A stretch of 64,000 nucleotides of DNA from Dipteronia dyeriana. Lineage: Eukaryota > Streptophyta > Magnoliopsida > Sapindales > Sapindaceae. The notes beneath the pieces are model-generated. The model saw only the letters and a list, made by a program, of their open reading frames with translations, did not search any database and was not told where the DNA came from. A program made the translations under genes and the position numbers. Shown piece by piece: positions 33,990 through 45,898 of this stretch; position 1 is the first letter of the stretch, and every line of letters starts with the position of its first letter. The stretch lies in contig CM065298.1 of assembly GCA_032871835.1 (NCBI GenBank), positions 72,072,154 to 72,136,153 of the forward strand. The letters run 5' to 3'.

Positions 33990-34992
33990 ACAAATGTGTT
34001 TATGTCAAGGACATATAAAATGGCAATGTCATTGTGTGCCTTTACGTTGATGACATGCTCATTGTTGGTAGTGATGATAAAATAGTCAAATCTACCAAGA
34101 AAATGTTGAAGTCAAGATTTGCTATGAAAGATATGGGACCATCTTATGTAATGTTGGGAATGAAAATCTCAAGGACATCTAACGGACTCATACTAAGTCA
34201 ATCACACTATATTGACATGATTCTTGAGTAATTTAACAAAAAGTTTTTTGGAATTTCCGGAACACCAGTAGATACAAATCTACATATATCCAAGAATAAG
34301 GGTGAAAGAATCTCTCAACTAGAATATTCTCGAGTGATAGGAAATCTGATGTACTTAACAAGTTGTACAAGACCAGACATAGCTAATGCAATCAGCAAAT
34401 TAAGCAGATACACGAGTAATCCAGGAACCAATCTATGGAAAGAAATAGTAAGAGTACTGAAGTACTTACGATTCACTCGTAATCATGGACTGTATTATAC
34501 CAGCTATCCAACTATCCTAGAAGGATACACTGATGCTAACAAGATATCTGATATGAGGGATTCAAAAGCCACTAGTGGGTATGAATTCACACTAGGAGGT
34601 GCGGCAGTATCTTGGAAATCTTCCAAACAAAAATGTATAGCCAGATCCACCATGGAAGCTGAGTTTATAGCATTAGATAAATGCTTGAGGAGTTTGAATG
34701 GCTACACAAATTCTTAGAGGATATTTCAAGATGGTCAAAGCCATTGTCGACAATTTACATTCACTGTGATAGCCAATCAACAATAGAAAGAGCACAGAGC
34801 AACATGTATAATGGGAAGTCTAGACATATACGTCGAAGACATAATACCATTAGACAACTAATCTCAAATGGGGTTATCACTATTGACTATGTAAGGTCAA
34901 AAGATAACATTACGGATCTGCTAACTAAAGGGTTAAACAAAGAACTAGTTGAGACATCATCGAGAGGAATGGGAGTAAAGCCCATTAGATAA
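33990..34992 (+). pseudogene. Element C interior 1: reverse transcriptase end and RNase H
   Basis: The leader jumps straight into the late reverse transcriptase domain. The first frame has CLYVDDMLIVGSDD with the catalytic YVDD intact and ends with a stop after SHYIDMILE. The next (34,334-34,717) has [15 protein letters not shown], the RNase H GYTDA and ARSTMEAEF. The last (34,681-34,992) overlaps in another frame and has IHCDSQSTI and IDYVRSKDNITDLLTKGL. Gag, protease, integrase and the first half of reverse transcriptase are deleted. Compared with interior 2, this copy keeps the catalytic motif and the RNase H end. Confidence 0.9.
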
Positions 34993-35585
34993 AAAGTCGA
35001 TACAATGAACACCCAACCTAGTTGACTGGAGATCCCAAGATCTAGGTTCAATGGGACAACCATGTTGTAGGACTCTGTTGGATCACTGTGGGGGTTATCC
35101 TCAAGTCTCTTCCTATGATGAAGCAATGATGCCCATAGGAAAAAAAGGTTAAACTATGTTTTTGTTGATTCTTACGCGTCGAAATTCCTAGCTATGGAAA
35201 TTCGAGCAGAGTATAGCGGGTTACTTTTAATTAAGAAATCACCTATGTGAGAGAGAAGTTGGGTCGATTCTAAAAGAGAATAGTGAAGGGCTATATTTTT
35301 CAGAGACTCTCACAGAACCAAACGCATGTTCATAGCCAAAACGAACATAAAAATGAGAGCCAAATCGGGTCTAGAAGGTACCTGTGTAAGGTGTGTGATC
35401 GTTTACACAAAACGACAAAACAGTTCAAGGATATCACATCTACTGATCAGCCAATAAAGTAAGCATACCTTTACAAAGGATGGTTTAAAGGGTAACACCT
35501 ACCTATCCTATGCAGGTTTCAGTCGTTTGAACTTACCAAACATCTTCTTTGAGTCTCCTAGGTCAATTTCATTCATGTGGGGGAT
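34993..35585 (+). other. Element C interior 1: 3' untranslated region and polypurine tract
   Basis: No gene is seen. It ends with TGTGGGGGAT (about 35,576-35,585), the polypurine tract that primes plus-strand synthesis, directly before LTR2. Confidence 0.7.
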
Positions 35586-36561
35586 TGTAGGAAATGTTGT
35601 GACAAACTCTTAATTTGAGAGCACAAATTGAGTATGATAAATTCCATAAAAGTGGAAGATTAAAGTGGATTCGAATTCTCTTCCGTGAGAACTTCAAAAT
35701 GGTATACTCAAATTCATAAAATGGTTAATAGGTGAATGAGAAATTGAGTCTCAAAGTGAACCCATTGTGCAGGGATTAAAGTGAATCCCACATTGTTTAG
35801 GGAAATCATTTATATGTAGTATATAAGTGAATGTGTGATATGAGCTATCAATAATGTATGGCATAAAGGCTTTCTCTCACGCGCACAGGGAGGGTGCAAA
35901 TCATGGACCTCGAACCTTCGAATGCACGACGTGTGTGGGCATGACCTGCGGACATGAATGCTGCTCCGATTGGACCGTCAAAGTCTAGTTGACCTTTTAC
36001 CACTTCCCTAAGTCAACGTTTTTGTTTTGTGAAGAATAAGGAAAGCTTTAATTATTTGGATTCTAATTTCTTACTTGATCACTATGAATAAAAAATCGGT
36101 TTTAATTAGAATTAAATCTCTTTGGAGAATATTATCTAATTAAATAATTTTCTTATTAAATCAAAAATGTATTCACTAAGATAATTCTGAATTAATCCCT
36201 AAACCCTAATGCTTCGGATTGACGATATAAAAGCCCTAGTATTCTGTTCGTAAAACACCGAAAATAAATATATACAGTATTTGGGAGCAACCAAATTCTT
36301 TCTCTTCTCTGTTTCTTGGTGAGTTTAAACTCGGTTTGAGTTCGCTGGTGGTGGATAGTGCTTAGGCCTACCACTGTTGAACTGTTATACCGTGGGAGAC
36401 AATCGCCTAACACATAAGGTGTTGCCCGATGACATTGTCTTAAGGACACCATGTGAAACACGAGCCTCGATTCTAACACCGTTTTCTAACGTGATTTTCT
36501 TTTGTTGTTGCTTTCTGTTTTCCATATATAAGCCAGGTTTGTTTTGGAATTATTATTTACA
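35586..36561 (+). repeat. LTR2 (shared middle LTR) of element C
   Basis: It starts TGTAGGAAATGTTG and ends ATTATTTACA, 976 bp, nearly the same length as LTR3. A polypurine tract lies before it and a leader with a damaged primer site after it, so it serves as the 3' LTR of interior 1 and the 5' LTR of interior 2. The 63- and 95-codon open frames here are LTR sequence. Confidence 0.9.
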
Positions 36562-36831
36562 ATCTTAAGACAATTTCTATAACTTTTTGTTTAAAAAAAA
36601 CGTTTACTTCTTCAAACTTCATGGTATAGATCGTCACAGATTTGAATAATCGTTGGTTCAGTTTTCAACTGTGGCAATCGGTTTCTGATGGAACATTGAT
36701 TCCAATTTCGTATATACGGTATCTGTGGAAATCGGGTTCTTTGGAACACTGATTTCAATTTTGATACATACGTAATATGTGAAAATTGGGTCTATTTCAA
36801 GACTGATTTAATTAATAATCTGAGTTATACT
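36562..36831 (+). other. Element C interior 2: leader, first part
   Basis: It matches the leader at 33,642-33,915 with small deletions and is cut at 36,831 by element B. The leader resumes at 56,399 and runs to about 56,589 before gag. No gene is seen. Confidence 0.8.
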
Positions 36832-38931
36832 TGTAGGGAAAAAACAGGTTAAAAATGCGACGGAAGCATGTGAAAATTAGAAAATTAGGGTTTGCGTATA
36901 TAAAAAAAATTTCCCTTTCAATAACGAGAACCTTAACCCTAGATTAATTGACGTATATAAAAAGTATCGTACCTTTTTTTTTCCTGTGGGCTCCATTTCT
37001 TTAAATTGTATACCCGAGGATGGAAACAAACAAAATCTTCTTCTTTGTTAGTCACAATAATCCTCCAAGAGAAAAACCAAGAACGTCTGGTCACTTTTGA
37101 ATTATCAATCAATTTGATTGAAACTCGCGTGAACCTTGATTCGATGTTGTACACAAAACCCTTTTGATGCAAAGGATACTAATGTACTATCAAAAACAAA
37201 AACGGTCCCTATTTTCTCTATGCTTGGCCGAATTCTTCACACAATAAGTTGGACAAAGTTTTTTTTTATAACAAAAAAAAAACAAATAAAAAACAACTTC
37301 TCACACAAAAAACTAAGGCTTGGTCGAAATTTACAAGTATTATATATAGGAGACCAAATCCTCTCCTAAGGATTTACTTGGTGGTTAAGAATCCTTTTCC
37401 AAAAAGAATTTTATCCTACACCAAGACTCCTAATCCAATTCAATAATGTATTTGTAACCATATTAAAGACTTCCTAATTTGATTAGATAAATAATTCCTT
37501 TCATTTATCTAGTTATCAAATATAGTTTTTAATATTAATTATACTACCAACAATAGTATAATATTAGGAGACCATCTCCTAATAGAAAAAGATTTTGACT
37601 TTTAATTAAATAATTAATTAATCACCAAAATAATTACTTTCCATTTAATTTAATAATAAAATAATTTAATATAATTAAGCTATTCTATATAGCCTTGCCT
37701 CCCAACTCATATATATGGGCCAATATACTATTTTCTTATTTTATTAAATCCATTTGACCTTTATAAAAAGTTCATATATGAACTAGACCCATTCTTACAA
37801 AAAGAAACAAGTCTACATACCTTAATACAATTCTAGATGGACGTCTAAATTTGTCCGGTAGAATATATCAAGTGATCAATACAAGTTTGTGTGGATTGGG
37901 GATCTTGGCGGGCTATCTAAATTTAAGCTCCAATAGACACAACCCAATCACAATCAACAAATGATTCAATTAGGTCCGATCTATTTAATTTTAGTTCATT
38001 CCACTAAAGAACTAAAATCGAACTCTTAAATAAAGATAGAATAAGTTGATGTTACTCATTCGTACCCTAAACAACCTTATTGGAGAAAGTGTATCCTCGT
38101 GAAGAATAACAGTAATCGCCAAGAGCTCATAGACCATCTATAGCTCTCGAAGTTACCATATTTACTCATATGACCACATTTTGAACTTGGATATTTTGAT
38201 TTGTCCAGATGCCATGTTTCAATAAACACTATTGAAAACTTAACATTAAGATTTAATATCAAATACCTCAAAATATCTATATGATGATATTCTACTCTCA
38301 TTCAATAAATGGAGCCACGATGTCCATATCTATAAATGAAGTCCTCTATCGATTAACAAATGAATACCACCAAACTATCGAGGATAGACTATGCTATATA
38401 ATAGTACTTATTGATAGCTCAAATGATAACAGTTGCAACCATAAGTCCATCATTTATTTCAGGATTGAGATAGACTCTTCGATTGTCTTCAAATGAAAAC
38501 TTTTATCCATTGACGGTTCTAGATAAACTATTTCATTTTGATCATATTTAATTCACCCAGTGCACTAGATTCTTTTACCCAAAGACAGCACACTTTGACG
38601 ATTTTAGACTCATTATTACACATTTGATCCCACTAAAATGCTATCAAAAGAATCTACAACTTTGACAAGATAAAGACGCCCAACCTTCTATCTTAAGTTG
38701 TGAATATTATTCAAGATTAACTAAAGAATTGTGTCTACTTCATACATATCTAGATGTATGGACAATTCTTCTTTTCTCATAGTCTTTTGACCTTATGATT
38801 ATTTACTTTTGACAATTATAATAATTAAACTATAAATGCTATAAGATTTGTTAAACTAGAAATCACTTTATTCATATGAAAAGATTGTTAATTACAATAT
38901 TACACTCTTGCTATCGAGCATAATCCTAGCA
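36832..38931 (-). repeat. 3' LTR of element B (left side)
   Basis: About 2.1 kb, TGTAGGGAAAAAAC to AATCCTAGCA on the plus strand. It matches 44,061-45,898 plus 56,030-56,398 closely over its length. Open frames within it recur in the other LTR and are not genes. Confidence 0.93.
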
Positions 38932-38945
38932 ATCTCCCACTTGCT

Positions 38946-39872
38946 CTATAGCAAATGTGTCATATCTTTCATCCCCATGTTCTCTAGATGCCTATCAAAA
39001 CTCTTTTGTGAAAGATCCTTTGTAAAGGGATCCGCTAGATTTTCTACTGAAGCGATCTTGGTAATCGTCATGTCACCCCTATGCCTAATTTCCCTCAGAA
39101 GGTGATACTTTCTTTCAATGTGTTTGTCTCTCTTATGACTTCTTGGTTCTCTCGAATTAGCTAATGCTCCACTATTGTCACAATAGATAGTGATCTCCTT
39201 ATTCGCATCAGGAACCACTTTCAAGTCAATCAGGAATTGGCGAAGCCAGACAACCTCTTTAGCAGCCTCGCATGTGGCAACATACTCAGCTTCTATAGTG
39301 GGATCAAAAATACAAGATTGCTCGATACTCCTCCATATGACTGTCCCTCCTCCAATAGTAAACACAGATCCTGATGTTAATCTCCTGAAGTCAGAATCTG
39401 ACTGAAAATCAGAATCTGTATACCCAACTGGAATTAAATCCCCTCTAGAGTATACAATCATATAATCCTTCGTTCTCCTAAGATACTTGAAAATATGCTT
39501 GATTGCCGTCCAGTGATCAGGACCAGGCTTCGATTGAAACCTGTTAACTATGCCCACATCAAAACAAATATCTGGTCTAGTATAGAGCATTGCATACATG
39601 AGACTTCCTACTGCCGAAGCATATGGAATCCTACTCATGAATTGCTCTTCATGCTCATTCTTAGGAACTTGTTCCTTAGAAAGTTTGATTCCATGTCTGA
39701 AAGGTAACATACATTTCTTGGAATCTTGCATGGAAAACCTAGACAAGATTTTATCGATGTATGAAGCTTGAGATAATGCAATCGTTCTATTCTTTCTATC
39801 CTTTATAACTTGGATACCAAGAATATAACTTGCTTCTCCTAAGTCCTTCATATCAAATTGTTTTCTAACCAT
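38946..39872 (-). pseudogene. Element B: reverse transcriptase end and RNase H
   Basis: This 308-codon frame begins FDMKDLGEASYILGIQV, the C-terminal part of the copia reverse transcriptase. It continues through PYASAVGSLMYAMLYTRPDI, the RNase H start GYTDSDFQSD, IEAEYVATCEAAKEVVWLR, IYCDNSGALANSREPRSHKR and ASVENLADPFTKDL to the stop. It is the longest uninterrupted part of B and probably represents the natural C-terminus of the polyprotein. It overlaps the preceding frame (39,848-40,111) by a frameshift. Confidence 0.93.
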
Positions 39873-40859
39873 TCTTTTTTTGATTTCAATACACCTACAT
39901 CGTTTCCGATGAGTAGTATAGCATCAACGTAAAGAACTAGGAAAACCAACTTGTCACCTTTAATCCTTTTGTATACACAAGGTTCACCAAGGTTTTGAAT
40001 AAATCCAAAACTTTTCACAGCTAGATCGAACCTTATGTTCCAGGATCTGGATGCTTGCTTCAATCCATATATGGATCTTTGCAACTTGCACACCCTCTTG
40101 GTCCTTTTCAATGAATCCTTCTGGTTGCATCATGTAGATGCTTTTGTCAAGACTTCCCTTAAGGAAAGCTGTCTTGACGTCCATTTGCCAAATCTCTAGG
40201 TCTAGAGATGCCACAATGGATAAGAGTATCCTAATGTATTTAAGCATAGCCATAGGAGAGAAAGTTTCTTCATAATCGATACCTTCCTTCTGTGTATAAC
40301 CTTTAGCTACCAATCTAGCTTTAAAGGTTTCCACCTTACCATCCATTCCTCTTTTCCTCTTGTATACCCACTTCCACCCGATGAGTTTTATCCCTTTAGG
40401 CAAGTCTATAAGAGACCAGACTTTGTTTTTGAACATAGATTCAACTTCGGATTGCATTGCCTTTTGCCAATGGTGACAACCAACATCTTCCATTGCTTCC
40501 TTGTACGTATAGAGATCATCATCGTCCGAAAGATTCTCTATAGATTCTCCTAGACCGATGTATCTCTCGGGTTGTCTAACAACCCTCCCACTATGACGAG
40601 GTATGGTAGATTGTTGATCTTGTGATGGTACAGAACTTACAATTAGGCTTGGTTGCGAAACCTCTTGTGGAATTATATCTCCTAAAAGCTCATTTAGGAC
40701 AATTATACTTTTAGGCACAAAATTATTCATATAGTCCTCTTCTAAAAATTTAGCATTTGTCGAAACGTATACTTTAAGATCTGAAGGACTATAAAAATAA
40801 TATCCTTTTGTTCCTTTTGGATACCATACAAATATGCATGTTTCAGAACGGGACTCCAT
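39848..40859 (-). pseudogene. Element B: reverse transcriptase N-terminal part
   Basis: The frame 39,984-40,859 carries the linker after integrase, then the start of the RVT_2 domain: WQKAMQSEVESMFKNKVWSL, FKARLVAKGYTQKEGIDYEE, WQMDVKTAFLKGSLD and MMQPEGF. A frameshift leads into 39,848-40,111 with CKLQRSIYGLKQASRSWN and LVLYVDAILLIGND. The catalytic YVDD is changed to YVDA, so this polymerase would be dead even without the shift. Confidence 0.92.
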
Positions 40860-41888
40860 CTTTTCTGCCTTTCCTTTAACAAGTGCGCAGGATATCCAAA
40901 TATCCTTAAGTGTTGTAAACTAGGCTTACGCCCGATCCACAACTCATACGGTGTTTTAGGAACCGACTTAGATGGTACATCGTTTAGAATATACATGGAA
41001 GTTTGTTAAGCATATCCCCAAAAAGAATTTGGGAGTGTTGAATAACTCAACATAGACCTAACCATGTCCAAAAGAGTTCTATTTCTCCTTTCTACCACCC
41101 CATTTTGTTGAGGTGTGCCTGGTGCAGAAAACTGAGAAATTATCCCATTATCTATAAGATATTGCTGAAACTCACCAGATAGATATTCTCCATCATGATC
41201 AGACCTCAAGATTTTTATGCGTTTCTCAAGCTGATTTTCAACTTCAGATTTAAATGTTTTGAACATATCAAAAACATCCGACTTATGTCTCATGAGATAT
41301 ATATAGCCAAATCTTGAGTGATCATCCGTGAAAGTGATGAAGTACTCATATCCACTTCTAGCTTGAATGCTCATAGGTCTACACACATCAGTGTGTATCA
41401 AACCTAAACATTCAATGGCTCTTATGGCTTTGGTTGTAAACGACCTTTTGGTCATTTTACCTTCCAAATAAGATTCACAAGTTGGTAGATCATCAACCTT
41501 TAAGTCATTTAGAGGTCCGTCACATACCAATCTTTTAATCCTATTAAGGTTAATATGACCTAGGCACAAATGCCATAGGTAGGTTTCATCTTTTGATAAT
41601 TTTACTCTTTTATGATTAGGTTCTGTTGATTCCATGTCTAACAAGTGAGAGATATTTCCATGCAAATAGAATAAACCGTTTTTCCAATGTATTTTTACAA
41701 ACAAATTTATTATTCGTACTAATAATAAAACTTTTATTAAAAGTAACCGAATATCCAAATTTATTTAGATAAGAGACCGAAATTAAATTCTCCTTGAATT
41801 GTGGTACATAATAAACGTTTATTAAAACTAAATGCCTATACGAATCAAAATTGATTCTAATATCTCCCACTACACTAGTAGACACCAA
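40742..41888 (-). pseudogene. Element B: pre-integrase and integrase
   Basis: 41,616-41,888 holds the block between protease and integrase (VYYVPQFKENLISVSYLNKF); the protease DTG motif itself is not seen. 41,006-41,758 holds the zinc-binding GAG_pre-integrase part (LWHLCLGHINLNRIKRLV) and the integrase core with the D,D,E residues in HTDVCRP, LRSDHDGEYL and NGVVERRNRTL. 40,742-40,996 continues with TPYELWIGRKPSLQHLRIFG. Stops and frameshifts separate the three pieces. Integrase inserts the cDNA copy into the genome. Confidence 0.92.
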
Positions 41889-42012
41889 CGCTCCATTGCC
41901 TTAATGCAAGTGGAATTCATTCTTGTTCAGTCTATTCCTTTGACCCTTTTCACCACAAAAGAAACACTTTTCTTTGATCTTAGTTACTTTCTTAGTCTCC
42001 TTCTAAGAAGGC

Positions 42013-42740
42013 TCAAAACTGTTTTTTCTTCTGTTGTCTCTTGACCTTCTTATGGGTCTTTAACAGTAGCAACTTACCAAGCATATGAATCTCTTTACCC
42101 TTGCCTTTCACAAGGATTATCTTGGTGCTTTGAATATCTTGCATCAGGCCTTGCAAGGTGTATTTCTTATTATTTAAGGTGTAGTCCAACTTGAAATGAT
42201 CAAAGGAATCCGATAGTGAGTTGACAATTATGTCAATTTCGGTCTCACCATCTATCTTAGTACCATTCAGTTTAGTTATGTTAAGATGTGCTATGACTTT
42301 TATCATGTGATCTTTCACACCCTGTCCAGGTTTCGTCCTAAGATTCATAAAAGCAATCACTGCTTCTCTCTCTTAGTCATCCTATACCTCATATCAAACA
42401 TCTCTTCTAGAGACATCATTATATCGGCAACAGTCTCCTTTCATTCATGTTGCTGTTGCAACACGTCGAAGATGATGACCATAATGTAACGTACATTTAG
42501 CCATCTCATCTGAAGACTTCCACTACTGATACTAATCTATTTGCTTCCTGAGTTAGATTCATTAGTTTGGTGGTTAAGGAATATACATAATGAACTTATA
42601 CTTTTCAGCTTGCAACAACAACCCAATATTCCTTTTCTATGTGACATAATTATCATCAGTTAAAGTATTATCTTTTAGGATATTGATTAAGAATGGGGTT
42701 ATGATTTCTTTTGAATAACAAAAATTATATAAGTAAACAA
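42013..42740 (-). pseudogene. Element B: gag
   Basis: Near 42,715 on the minus strand is ILKDNTLTDDNYVT followed by a stop where Trp is usual, then KRNIGLLLQAEKYKF, the start of copia gag. After several stops comes FDMRYRMTKREKQ, then the 115-codon frame at 42,013-42,360 (MNLRTKPGQGVKDHMIKVIA, LSDSFDHFKLDYTLNNKKYT), which is the UBN2-type gag body. A clear CCHC zinc knuckle does not survive. Gag forms the particle that packages the RNA. Confidence 0.85.
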
Positions 42741-44047
42741 TCATGATATGGCACTTTTGAATATTTATCTTGAATAAAATAAAATAATTCAATTGTAAAA
42801 ATTCAACGGTGATCCAATACCCATAAATGTCACGCCTCCCTTGGGAGTACACACCATTTACTAGTTGGACTAGTTCCCACCTAATTGTTAACATAACAAC
42901 CAACGTATTCTATTTTAGCTTTGCAATTTTATTAACAAGAACTTTTGGGAGGATATTAATAAAATTACATTAAGTGTGTTACCAAGTTATCGACCTGCAA
43001 TATAATCCCTCACGAATATCCCTCCTTTTGGAGTAGATATCGTTTGGGATAATTGTCTAGTCTATCCTTGTAAGGAAGTATCTTGCTAAATTCCATTAAT
43101 GAATACCTCTTGGGAGGTTATTCATGAAACATAAAGCTCAACTAAACTTGGAGGCCGTAGGTGTTCCAAAACACCTTCTCCCACTCAATTGTTTAAGGCG
43201 TGTGATCGAATTCCCAAGAATGATTTACCAAGTCATCTAGATGCTAATTTAGATACTTAAACCATTCAATGCATGTTCATACCAAAAGAGATATATGAGT
43301 TGCACTCCTATTCTATATGACATGTTATCAAACAATGACAAACATTGCAATATTTACAAATATATAAATAGCTACAATTTTGGTCCATCCTAGAAAAAAA
43401 AGTAAATTACATATATCTTGGAATACAAGAACTCCTTTCTTGGCGAACAAGTCTTCACGCGACCTTCGTCGTTCGGACTCCCTCGGCTACCTTTCATAGG
43501 CGTGCACACCCTTCACCCTTACCCATGGGCGTGCGCATGCCACAAACCCATAAAGGGCTGCCGTGCGCAGCCCATGCCACAACAAACGAGGTTGCACGCT
43601 CTTCGCACTCACGTTCGTTACTACTGCTCGTACGGTCCCAAACTTGTTCTGGTTGCTTCCAATTCTTCAAACCTTCAAGTCTTAGATACTTGAATGTATT
43701 ACAGAAGAATTATAAATAAAAAAATACTACAATTTTTTTTTATTACAATAGTGCAGTTTTTTTTATTACAAAAAAAAAAAAAACTTAGCAACTACCAAGA
43801 AGGAAATTATGGTGATGATAGACCACCCTTCTTGTTACAATCCCAAAACAAAATACATTAAAATTTTAGGACCAAAATTGAGCAATAACAAACCACATAT
43901 AAAACATACATATATATATATATCCATACATTCCAATGTAAATATATATGTGAATACCTAGAGTGTCATCTCTTTCTAAAACATGCATATATACAAAAAA
44001 AAAAGATTCACGAACACATACATCAATTAATGAAGGGTATAACCTGC
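42741..44047 (-). other. Element B: leader between 5' LTR and gag
   Basis: No gene is seen. A GC-richer patch at about 43,440-43,690 (GCGTGCACACCCTTCACCC region) stands out from the AT-rich leader, and the two open frames over it have no motif. It may be a captured or inserted piece. Homopolymer A/T runs lie at 43,730-43,785. Confidence 0.5.
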
Positions 44048-44060
44048 CTCTGATACCAAT
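44048..44060 (-). other. Primer binding site of element B
   Basis: The minus strand reads ATTGGTATCAGAG directly after the LTR end, complementary to initiator methionine tRNA as usual in plant copia elements. It fixes the right LTR as the 5' LTR. Confidence 0.88.
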
Positions 44061-45898
44061 TGTAGGGAAAAACTGGTTCAAAACGCAACGGAAACGTGAG
44101 AAAATTAGAAAATTAGAAAATTAGGGTTTGTGTATTTTTTCCCTTTTAATAACGAGAACCTTAACCCTAGATTAATTCACGTATATAAAAAGTATCGTAC
44201 CTTTTTTTTTCCGTGACAATTGAACTAGCGTCGAATTGAATCCGCAAGATCTTCCAATCCAATCACGAACATAAATCACCTAGGAGTGTGGGCTCCCTTT
44301 CTTTAAATTGTATACCTGAGGATGGAAATAAATAAAATCTTTTTCTTTGTTAGTCACAATAATCCTCCAAGAGAAAAACCAAGAACGTCCGGTCACTTTT
44401 GAATTATCAATCAATTTGATTGAAACTCACGTGAACCTTGATTCGATGTTGTACACAAAACCCTTTTGATGCAAGGGATACTAGTGTACTATCGAAAACA
44501 AAAACGTTCCCGCTTTTCTCTATGTTTGGCTGAATTCTTCACACAATGAGTTGGATGAAGTTTTTTTTTTATAACAATAAAAAACAAATAAAAATCAACT
44601 TCTTACACCAAAAGCTAAGGCTTGATAGAAATTTACAAGTAATATATATAGAAGACCAAATCCTCTCTTAAGTAGATTTACTTGGTGGTTAAGAATCCTT
44701 TTCTTAAGTAGATTTACTTGGTGGTTAAGAATCCTTTTCTAAAAAGAATTCTATCCTACACCAAGACTCCTAATCCAACTCAATAGTGTTTTTGTAACCA
44801 TATTAAAGACTTCCTAATTTGATTAGAAAAATAATTACTTTTATTTATCTACTTATCAAATATAGTATTTAATATTAATTATACTACCAACAATAGTATA
44901 ATATTAAGAGACCATCTCCTAATAGAAAAAGATTTTGACTTTTAATTAAATAATTAATTAATCACCATATTAATTAATTTCCTTTTAATTAAATAATAAT
45001 AAAATAATATAATTAAGCTATTCTAAATAGCCTTGCCGCCCAACACATATATATGGGCCAATATATTATTTTCTTATTTATTAAATCCATTTGAACTTTA
45101 TAAAAAGTCCATATATGAACTAGACCCATTCTTATAAAAAGAAACAGGTCCACATACCTCAATGCAATTCTAGATGGACCCCTAAATTGGCCCGGTAGAA
45201 TATGTCAAGTGATCCATACAAGTTCGTGTGGACTGGGGATCTTGGAGGGCTATCTAAATTTAAGCTCCAATAGACACAACCCAATCACAATCAACAAATG
45301 ATTCACATAGGTCCGATCTATTTAATTTTAGTTCATTCCACTAAAGAACTAAAATTGAACTCTTAAATAAAGATTGAATAAGTTGATGTTACTCATTCGT
45401 ACCCTAAACAACCTTATTGGAGAAAGTGTATCCTCGTAAAGAATAACAGTAATCACCAAGAGCTCATAGACCGTATATAGCTCTCCATTTACCATATTTA
45501 CTCATATGACCACATTTTGAACTTGGATATTTTGATTTGTCCAGATGCCATGTTTCAATAAACACTATTGAAAACTTAACGTTAAGATTTAATATCAAAT
45601 ACCTCAAAATATCTATATGATGATATTCTACTCTCATTCAATAAATGGAGCCACGATGTCCATATCTATAAATGAAGTCCTCTATCGATTAACAAATGAA
45701 TACCACCAAACTATCGAGGATAGACTATGCTATATAATAGTACTTATTGATAGCTCAAATGATAACAGTTGTAACCATAAGTCCATCATTTATCTCAGGA
45801 TTAAGATAGACTCTTCGATTTTCTTCAAGTGAAAACTTTTATACATTGACGGTTCTAGATAAAGTATTTCATTTTGATCCTATTCAATGCACCCAGTG
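44061..45898 (-). repeat. 5' LTR of element B, inner part
   Basis: It matches the left LTR from its TGTAGGGAAAA end to CACCCAGTG, where element E is inserted. It contains a small insertion or duplication near 44,673-44,733, where AAGTAGATTTACTTGGTGGT occurs twice. The outer part of this LTR lies at 56,030-56,398. Confidence 0.92.

Noticed and set aside
36377..36568. Small genes repeated at 36,377, 61,348 and related positions
   Set aside because: They are open frames in the LTRs of element C.
38281..38496. 71-codon frame repeated at 45,617
   Set aside because: It lies in both LTRs of element B, where identical frames are expected from LTR identity.
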